DNA from: an uncultured Lachnospiraceae bacterium
Lineage (GTDB): Bacteria > Bacillota > Clostridia > Lachnospirales > Lachnospiraceae
Assembly: GCA_910585935.1 (NCBI GenBank)
Contig: CAJUHN010000099.1
Location: 1 to 12,285, forward strand
Direction of reading: 5' to 3'
DNA: 12,285 nt
Shown piece after piece: positions 7,319 through 12,285 of the stretch. The position numbers and the translations under genes are program-made. The notes beneath the pieces are model-generated. The model made no database searches. It had not been told where the DNA came from and saw nothing but the letters and a program-made list of their open reading frames with translations. The stretch's first letter is position 1, and each line of letters starts with the position of its first letter.

Positions 7319-7500
7319 GGTTCGCTATGGCAAGGAAGTATTCCAACGAATCCGCGCTTTCGCTCCGTTCCAGACGTAATGGTACTAAATTCGCAGCTCC
7401 TAATGGAACTGCTCATTAAGTACCAACGTCTTCCAAGGGGCTTCTTTTGGAATACTTCCTTGCCTCCGCTAGTTAATTGGCTCTTCTACTTTTTGAAAAG
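7319..7500 (-). repeat. Intergenic structured repeat, copy C
   Basis: A full copy read on the minus strand. The core is 7319-7474, with a 5' extension to about 7500. The outer stem is an uninterrupted 18 bp (7329-7346 with 7447-7464), then a 3x3 internal loop (GGA opposite ATA) and the closing GC. The second stem has T-A where most copies have C-G (TGGTACT/AGTACCA). The apical hairpin is GCAGTTCC-ATTA-GGAGCTGC. The inner stem has one mismatch (GAAGCC/GGATTC). It sits upstream of the regulator promoter in the same orientation as that operon, and faces copy D. Confidence 0.92.
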
Positions 7501-7748
7501 TAAACATTACGATAAACTATGAAAACCTAAGTGAGAAGATATGTAGAAAGAATATTTTAGAGTTTCGCAATTACTTAAATATTACTATTTATAAAAAGGA
7601 GAGAGTAATTCCTCTGTAGAAATCGTGGTTTTCGCGCTCAAATTACGATAAAAAAAGCCCTGTCATTGACAGAACCTTTCTATAATTTGACTTGTTCACT
7701 TATTTCTCTCCCTAAAAATAATTTTATAAGCTTATCCTAATATTAAAA
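7501..7748. other. AT-rich spacer between repeats C and D
   Basis: About 250 bp with no credible gene. It contains the intrinsic terminator at 7650-7675. An 18-codon GTG frame on the minus strand runs through that terminator hairpin and is probably chance. Nothing else is recognisable. A 12-nt word, TTTCGCAATTAC (7563-7574), also occurs at 124-135 beside repeat A. Confidence 0.6.
7650..7675 (-). terminator. Intrinsic terminator of the ABC exporter operon
   Basis: On the minus strand GTTCTGTC pairs with GACAGGGC (two G-U pairs) around the loop AAT, and seven T follow (7650-7656). It lies about 280 bp after the stop of the second exporter gene, beyond repeat D, so repeat D would be transcribed in antisense inside the 3' untranslated region. 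It would also insulate the regulator operon from read-through. Confidence 0.75.
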
Positions 7749-7932
7749 CTTCACGTTCATAGAAAAGCCGATAAACTAGCTTGAGGCGAGGAACTATTCC
7801 AAAAGAAACCCCTTGGAAGACGTCGGTACTTAATGAGCAAACCCATAAGGGTTCGCGAATTTAGTATCCGCTACGTCTGGAACGGAGCGAAAGCGCGGTT
7901 TCGTTGGAATAGTTCCTCGCCTCAAGCGACCC
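7749..7932 (+). repeat. Intergenic structured repeat, copy D
   Basis: The best-preserved full copy, plus strand. The core is 7774-7932 from AACTAGC to GCGACCC, with a 5' extension from about 7749. The outer arms at 7779-7802 and 7904-7927 are perfectly complementary over 24 bp. Inside is an AA/G internal loop, then the inner stem GAAACC/GGTTTC, which is a compensatory change from GAAGCC/GGCTTC in other copies. The second stem is AGACGT/ACGTCT plus CGG-TACT/AGTA-T-CCG, the apical hairpin AACCC-ATAA-GGGTT, and the GNRA loop GCGAAAGC. It ends 24 bp past the exporter gene stop, antisense to that gene. Confidence 0.95.
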
Positions 7933-7954
7933 CCACCGCCCCTTCTACCCCTCC
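7930..7954 (-). other. G-rich tract just after the exporter stop codon (possible G-quadruplex)
   Basis: Between the exporter stop and repeat D the minus strand reads as G runs of 2, 4, 4, 2 and 5 separated by 1-5 nt. In such an AT-rich region this is unusual. Runs of GG are enough for a two-layer quadruplex. Only three runs reach four or more, so a regular three-layer form would need a bulge. Confidence 0.4.
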
Positions 7955-7956
7955 TT

Positions 7957-9699
7957 CTATGATACAGCAAACTGGCTATTATACAACTGTGCATAAAACC
8001 CTTTTTCCTCTAAAAGGCTTTCATGCGTTCCCTTTTCAATAATCTTTCCATCTTTCATCACCAAAATCATATCTGCTTCTTTTATCGTAGATAATCTATG
8101 TGCTACAATAAAACTCGTTCTTCCATTCATCATTTTTACAAATGCCCTTTGTATCTTAATCTCTGTTCTAGTATCAATAGAAGAAGTCGCCTCATCTAAT
8201 ATTAACATTGGAGGCAAACAGAGCATCACTCTTGCAATACATAAAAGCTGTTTTTGACCTTGAGAAAGATTTCCCCCATCTTCTGAAATAATAGTATCAT
8301 ATCCATTCGACATTCTCTCAATAAAACTATGTGCATGTGCTTGTTTCGCCGCCTGTATGATTTCTTCCTTAGTCGCATCTGGTTTTCCATAAGAAATATT
8401 CTCCCATATCGTTCCAGAACGCAGCCATGTTTCTTGTAACACCATACCATAATTCTTTCGGAGACTTTTTCTTGTAATATCCCGAATATCTATATTTTCC
8501 ACTTGAATACTGCCTTCATTCACGTCATAAAAACGCATTAAAAGATTAATCAATGTACTCTTTCCACATCCAGTAGGTCCTACAATCGCTACCCTCTGCC
8601 CCGGCTGTACGTTCAAATTCAAATTTTCTATCAGAGAAACTTCTGGATTATAGGAAAAAGCTACTCCTTTTAAATTCACTTGTCCTTTCACTTTCATAAG
8701 TTCTTTCGCTTCTTCTTTATCCGGAACTTGCGGTTCTTCATCAATTAGCTCAAAAACACGGGCAGCAGATGCCAAAGCATTTTGTAGTTCTGTGATCACA
8801 CCTGATATTTCATTAAATGGCTTTGTATACTGATTCGCATAGCTTAAAAAACTGGATAACTGCCCTACACTTATTAATCCATGAATCCCTGCAATCGCTC
8901 CTGTAATTCCTACGAGAGCATAGACTAAGCTGTTTACAAATCGTGTCGCTGGATTGGTAATAGAGGAGAAGAAAATCGCTTTCAAACTGCATTTTTGTAA
9001 ACGTCCATTAATTTCTTCAAATTGTTCTACTACTTCTTTTTCCTGTCCAAATGCTTTTACAATTTTCTGATTCCCTAACATCTCATTGATAAGAGAAGTC
9101 ATATCCCCTTTGGTTTCTGACTGCGCTTTAAACATATGATATGTTTTTTTCGCAATATAATTTGCCACAAACAAAGAAAGTGGTGTTATGAGTACTACCA
9201 CAATTGTGATATAGATATTTAAAGACAGCATAAATAATAATGTTCCTAATATTGTGATAACACCAGTAAATAACTGTGTGAATCCCATCAAAAGCCCTTC
9301 TGAAAATTGATCCACATCTGCTATCACTCTGCTGATAATATCTCCATGTTGATGACTATCTATATATTTTAATGGCAAAATCTGAAGCTGTCGAAATGCC
9401 CTAGTCCGAATATCTTTTACTACCTTATAAGTAACACGATTATTAATAATATTCATAATCCACTGCGAAACAGCAGTTAATATTACGATAATCCCTATTT
9501 TCATCAAAATTTTACTGATAGTGATAAAATCCACCTGTCCAGGAGCTAAAATATAATCAATCGCTCTTCCCACTAAAATAGGAGCATATAGAGTGAGCGC
9601 AACTGTGATTGCTGCAAATAAAACAGAAAATATGACGCTCCATTTATATTCTGAAATATAAGATAAAATTCGCTTTAATGTAGATTTATGTTTTCTCAT
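7957..9699 (-). CDS. ABC exporter half-transporter with the consensus catalytic site (subunit 2 of a heterodimer)
   Basis: Fused membrane-ATPase protein (580 aa from the ATG at 9699) with about six helices in the first 310 residues, then the ATPase domain. I prefer 9699 because GAGG lies 6 nt upstream; an ATG at 9711 would add four residues but has only a weak site. Walker A GPTGCGKST (374-382), Q-loop Gln422, Walker B LILDE with catalytic Glu503 and switch His534 are intact. The signature is LSQGQ (478-482) instead of LSGGQ. With the partner encoded 20-32 nt upstream this gives the asymmetric arrangement of heterodimeric multidrug exporters such as TM287/288, BmrCD or LmrCD: this subunit's Walker motifs join the partner's LSGGQ in the working site. 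The substrate is unknown; drugs or lipids are typical. Confidence 0.94.
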   Translation of the reverse strand: MRKHKSTLKRILSYISEYKWSVIFSVLFAAITVALTLYAPILVGRAIDYILAPGQVDFITISKILMKIGIIVILTAVSQWIMNIINNRVTYKVVKDIRTRAFRQLQILPLKYIDSHQHGDIISRVIADVDQFSEGLLMGFTQLFTGVITILGTLLFMLSLNIYITIVVVLITPLSLFVANYIAKKTYHMFKAQSETKGDMTSLINEMLGNQKIVKAFGQEKEVVEQFEEINGRLQKCSLKAIFFSSITNPATRFVNSLVYALVGITGAIAGIHGLISVGQLSSFLSYANQYTKPFNEISGVITELQNALASAARVFELIDEEPQVPDKEEAKELMKVKGQVNLKGVAFSYNPEVSLIENLNLNVQPGQRVAIVGPTGCGKSTLINLLMRFYDVNEGSIQVENIDIRDITRKSLRKNYGMVLQETWLRSGTIWENISYGKPDATKEEIIQAAKQAHAHSFIERMSNGYDTIISEDGGNLSQGQKQLLCIARVMLCLPPMLILDEATSSIDTRTEIKIQRAFVKMMNGRTSFIVAHRLSTIKEADMILVMKDGKIIEKGTHESLLEEKGFYAQLYNSQFAVS

Positions 9700-9731
9700 A
9701 TTTTTCCTCATTTCTATCCACTCAAAAAATT

Positions 9732-11465
9732 TTAATTTTGTACTTCTTTTTCTGAAAGCTGGGAAAGGCAGATCTCTTTATATACTTCACAGCTTTCTAA
9801 GAGTTCTTTATGCTTTCCTGCTCCTACCAGCCTGCCATCATCTAAAACTAAAATTTTATCCGCATTTTTTATTGTTGTAGCGCGCTGTGAAACAATAAAC
9901 ACTGTCATATCCTTTGTATTTTCTTTTATCGCTTTACGAAGCTTTGCATCTGTAGCAAAATCAAGAGCAGAAGCGCTGTCATCCATAATTAATATCTCTG
10001 GTTTTCTCACTAAAGCTCTCGCTATTGTGAATCGTTGTTTCTGTCCTCCAGACAAATTTTTTCCTTCCTGTTGAATCAGAAAATCTAATCCTTCTTTCTT
10101 TTGTTTTATAATCTCTTCTCCCTGTGCTGTTTTTAAAGCCTGATAGATTTCTTCATCGCTCGCTTCTTTCTTTCCCCATCTCATATTTTCTCTCACAGTT
10201 CCTTTAAATAAAACTGCCTTTTGTGGTATCACCCCAATCTTATCTCTCAGATCAGAAAAAGAATACTCTTTTATATTCACTCCATTTATTAAAATTTTTC
10301 CTTTTGTAACATCATAAAAACGAGGAATTAAATTCACTAAGGTAGACTTTCCAGAACCTGTTCCACCGATAATTCCTATCGTTTCTCCCTTTTTCGCTTC
10401 AAAGCTGATCCCAGACAAAGCAGGCTGTTTCGCTCCTTCATAAGTAAAATCTACATTTTCCCATACCACTCTAACGGTATCTTCTTTCTGTGTTATCACT
10501 TGTCCTGTCTTTTCAATCATACTGGTCTTTTTTTCTAAAACGGTGTTCACCCGGTTAGCACAAGCTAAAGATTTAGAAATTGTGATAATCAGATTCGCCA
10601 ACTTAATTAATTCCACTAAGATCTGCGACATATAGTTGACTAACGCCACTACTCCTCCCTGCGTGATAACTCCTGAATCTACCTGTTTTCCACCTATCCA
10701 TACAAGTGCAATAATCGCAAAGTTAATAATAATATACGTGAGTGGATTTAAAGCTGCTGAAATCTTTCCGACAAAGACTTGGAACTTTACCAATAAATCA
10801 CTCGATTCATCAAAATTTTTTATCTCATCTTTCTGCCGATTAAAAGCCCGAATCACTCGAACTCCTGTTAAATTTTCCCTTGTCGCCAATAATATCTTAT
10901 CTAACTGTTTTTGTACCTTTTTATAAAGAGGCATACTGATCAACATCACTCCAAATACTACAATAGATAAGAGCGGTATTGCGATCACAAAAATAAACGC
11001 GGCCTTTGCATCAATCGTAAATGCCATTACCATAGCTCCGAAAACAATAAAAGGAGAGCGCAAAAATAGCCTCAAAACTAAGTTAACCCCTGACTGTACC
11101 TGATTGATATCACTTGTCATCCTCGTAATAAGAGTTGCTGTTCCCATAGTATCAAGTTCGGTATAAGAAAACTGATTGATATGTCTAAATAATTCATTTC
11201 TAAGAGAAGTTCCAAACCCCACAGCCGCCTTCGCTGCAAAATACTGCGCTGTTAAAGAACAAGAAAGCCCTATAATCCCCAATAAAATCAAGATTCCCCC
11301 CATTTTTATGATATATCCAACATCTTGATTTCTTATTCCAATATCAATAATCTTAGCCATCACCAATGGCACAAACAATTCAAAACTTGCCTCTAACAAC
11401 TTAAATAAAGGACCTAATACACTTTCTTTTTTATAGTCTTTTAAATATCTCAGTAAATTCCGCAT
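9732..11465 (-). CDS. ABC exporter half-transporter with the degenerate site (subunit 1 of a heterodimer)
   Basis: Fused membrane-ATPase protein of 577 aa, first gene of the two-gene exporter operon, with GGAGG 8 nt before the ATG. About six helices occupy residues 17-300. The ATPase domain has Walker A GGTGSGKST (367-375), Q-loop Gln415 and a perfect signature LSGGQ (471-475). In Walker B, ILIMDD, Asp496 replaces the catalytic Glu, and the switch His is Gln527 (VSQR). Its own Walker motifs therefore form a non-hydrolysing or slow site with the partner's LSQGQ, while its LSGGQ completes the partner's good site. This is the classical degenerate subunit of a heterodimeric exporter, not a broken gene. 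No MarR-type regulator gene lies upstream within the window. Confidence 0.94.
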   Translation of the reverse strand: MRNLLRYLKDYKKESVLGPLFKLLEASFELFVPLVMAKIIDIGIRNQDVGYIIKMGGILILLGIIGLSCSLTAQYFAAKAAVGFGTSLRNELFRHINQFSYTELDTMGTATLITRMTSDINQVQSGVNLVLRLFLRSPFIVFGAMVMAFTIDAKAAFIFVIAIPLLSIVVFGVMLISMPLYKKVQKQLDKILLATRENLTGVRVIRAFNRQKDEIKNFDESSDLLVKFQVFVGKISAALNPLTYIIINFAIIALVWIGGKQVDSGVITQGGVVALVNYMSQILVELIKLANLIITISKSLACANRVNTVLEKKTSMIEKTGQVITQKEDTVRVVWENVDFTYEGAKQPALSGISFEAKKGETIGIIGGTGSGKSTLVNLIPRFYDVTKGKILINGVNIKEYSFSDLRDKIGVIPQKAVLFKGTVRENMRWGKKEASDEEIYQALKTAQGEEIIKQKKEGLDFLIQQEGKNLSGGQKQRFTIARALVRKPEILIMDDSASALDFATDAKLRKAIKENTKDMTVFIVSQRATTIKNADKILVLDDGRLVGAGKHKELLESCEVYKEICLSQLSEKEVQN

Positions 11466-11669
11466 CTAGCAATCCTCCGCATAATTCTTTATCCTAAACA
11501 CATTTTTTGCTATATGAGGTCACTCATTTATAACATTATAACCACTCTACAGCACAAGACTATTCACTATAAAAAAACACCTTCCTAGGCAACCTATAAC
11601 AACAAACTATCACTATAACCACTTCATATTTTATAATAATGTTACAGTTCAGTCTATTTGAGCATCAAA
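11466..11669 (-). promoter_or_regulatory. Upstream region of the exporter operon
   Basis: About 200 bp without a gene. A TATAAT (11535-11540, minus strand) is the best -10, but no good -35 stands at 16-18 bp. Two near-identical 16-mers on the plus strand, 11531-11546 and 11608-11623, share 14 positions and end in TATAACCACT, 77 bp apart. They are candidate regulator sites, one overlapping the -10. The rest shows nothing I can name. Confidence 0.3.
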
Positions 11670-11856
11670 GGGTCGCTCCGGTAAGGAAGTATTCCAGCGA
11701 AGCCGCGCTCTCGCTCCGTTCCAGACGTAGTGGTACTAAATTCGCAAATCCCGCTTCTTGCGGGTTTGCTCATTAAGTACCAACGTCTTCCAAGGGGCTT
11801 CTTTTGGAATACTTCCTTGCCTCCGCTAGTCTGTTGACTATTCTAATCTGTGAAAA
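11670..11856 (-). repeat. Intergenic structured repeat, copy E
   Basis: A full copy read on the minus strand. The core is 11670-11831, with a 5' extension to about 11856. Its 5' half matches copy C over the outer arm, inner stem and first part of the second stem; its apical hairpin CCCGC-AAGAA-GCGGG is identical to copy A. Inner stem GAAGCC/GGCTTC is perfect, and the second stem is AGACGT/ACGTCT plus TGGTACT/AGTACCA with the T-A pair. The outer stem has a C-A mismatch and a GGA/GGA internal loop near its base. The GNRA-type loop is GCGAGAGC. It lies upstream of the exporter operon in the same orientation and faces copy F. Confidence 0.93.
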
Positions 11857-12120
11857 ACGAATTTCACAATAACAAATAAAATATCTGAAATGTTACCTAA
11901 TAATTCTATTTTCTATACTATAAATGAACAAATTTAAAATTTTGCACAAATTCTTCCCCGTCATATAACGACAAGTTTGAAGTTTTATCTTTGTTCTATC
12001 CGCAAATGACATACAAAACACAGAATATTTTGTGCAATTTTCTGGATTTATTCAATTATAGTTCCATACACCATTCCAAAAAAAATAATAATTTCAATAA
12101 AACATCACATCTATAAAACA
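11857..12120. other. AT-rich spacer between repeats E and F
   Basis: About 260 bp with no credible coding region or terminator. The only structure seen is a 9-bp inverted repeat, TTGCACAAA (11942-11950) and TTTGTGCAA (12029-12037), 78 bp apart, with some further pairing inside. A 15-codon ATG frame starting near 11924 lacks a ribosome binding site. Confidence 0.55.
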
Positions 12121-12285
12121 TTCCATATTTTAAATATGCCAGCAAACTAGCGTAAGGCAAGGGACTATTCCAAAAGAAGCCCCTTGGAAGACGTCGGCAC
12201 TTAATGAGCAGTTTCGCAAGAAGCGAAACGGCGAATTTAGTACCGCTACGTCTGGAACGGAGCGAAAGCGCGGCTTTGTTGGAAT
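12121..12285 (+). repeat. Intergenic structured repeat, copy F (3' arm cut off by window edge)
   Basis: Plus-strand copy whose core begins at AACTAGC (12145) and runs to the window end just inside the 3' outer arm. The apical hairpin GTTTCGC-AAGAA-GCGAAAC keeps the CGC-AAGAA-GCG tip of copies A and E with compensated changes in the stem below. The inner stem is GAAGCC/GGCTTT (one G-U). The second stem is AGACGT/ACGTCT plus CGGCACT/AGTACCG with one C-A mismatch. The 5' flank differs from the other copies but forms a hairpin at the same place, CATATT-TTA-AATATG (about 12124-12138). Confidence 0.92.

Noticed and set aside
7642..7710. An 18-codon GTG frame on the minus strand in the C-D spacer
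   Set aside because: It coincides with the terminator hairpin and T run; the purine stretch before it is a weak ribosome site.
7833..8042. A 69-codon plus-strand open frame across repeat D
   Set aside because: It runs through the repeat and the antisense of the exporter C-terminus, lacks a ribosome binding site, and has low-complexity composition.
9732..11465. Loss of Walker B Glu and switch His as a sign of a pseudogene
   Set aside because: The frame is intact and the partner carries the complementary signature change, which is the normal heterodimer pattern.
11535..11563. A full promoter around TATAAT upstream of the exporter operon
   Set aside because: No acceptable -35 sequence at 16-18 bp and no exact extended -10 motif, so only the -10 is mentioned.
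1..12285. The repeated elements as a CRISPR array
   Set aside because: The units are about 160 bp, internally folded, in both orientations, and separated by hundreds to thousands of bases of genes.

Overview
The window looks like chromosomal DNA from a low-GC Gram-positive anaerobe, most likely a clostridium (Lachnospiraceae-like). The reasons are the AT-rich codon use, strong AGGAGG-type ribosome binding sites, the gene set (PPK2-type polyphosphate kinase, Bce-type sensor/ABC module, heterodimeric ABC exporter) and the Firmicutes-style architectures. The genus cannot be fixed from the sequence alone. All seven intact genes lie on the minus strand.

Layout on the plus coordinate. (1) 1-115: truncated copy A of an intergenic repeat. 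(2) 164-1681: a two-domain polyphosphate:AMP phosphotransferase with a promoter/operator candidate near 1890-1918. (3) 1985-2168: repeat copy B. (4) 2221-7089: a four-gene detoxification/signalling module, transcribed right to left as response regulator, histidine kinase, ABC ATPase, FtsX-type permease. The regulator and kinase overlap by 4 bp. The ATPase-permease pair has its own upstream region with a 10-bp perfect inverted repeat. (5) 7137-7220: a 28-codon reading frame with a good ribosome binding site but a stop at codon 4, between the module's promoter and its regulator. (6) 7319-7932: repeats C and D, facing each other around an AT-rich spacer that holds the intrinsic terminator of the next operon. 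(7) 7957-11465: a two-gene heterodimeric ABC exporter with one degenerate and one consensus ATP site. (8) 11670-12285: repeats E and F, again facing each other around an AT-rich spacer; F runs off the window.

The most unusual content is the repeat family: six copies of a roughly 155-162 bp, relatively GC-rich, strongly structured element in 12 kb, found only between operons. Comparing copies shows a long outer stem of up to 24 bp, an inner stem, a two-part second stem with compensatory base changes, a highly variable but always paired apical hairpin, a GNRA-type loop and a tandem G-A internal loop. This is the pattern of an RNA (or single-stranded DNA) whose fold is under selection. Four copies share a further 25-30 nt on the 5' side and most end in a fixed GCGACCC. 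No transposase is present in the window. The elements could be non-autonomous mobile elements of the REP/BIME or MITE type, a structured regulatory RNA family, or both. I do not recognise them as a named family.

How the genes probably work together: the four-gene module fits the Bce-type scheme, in which a short two-helix kinase senses its partner transporter and the regulator switches on the ATPase-permease pair, usually in response to peptide antibiotics. The exporter pair would remove drugs or other amphiphiles. The phosphotransferase recycles AMP with polyphosphate and has no evident functional link to the rest.
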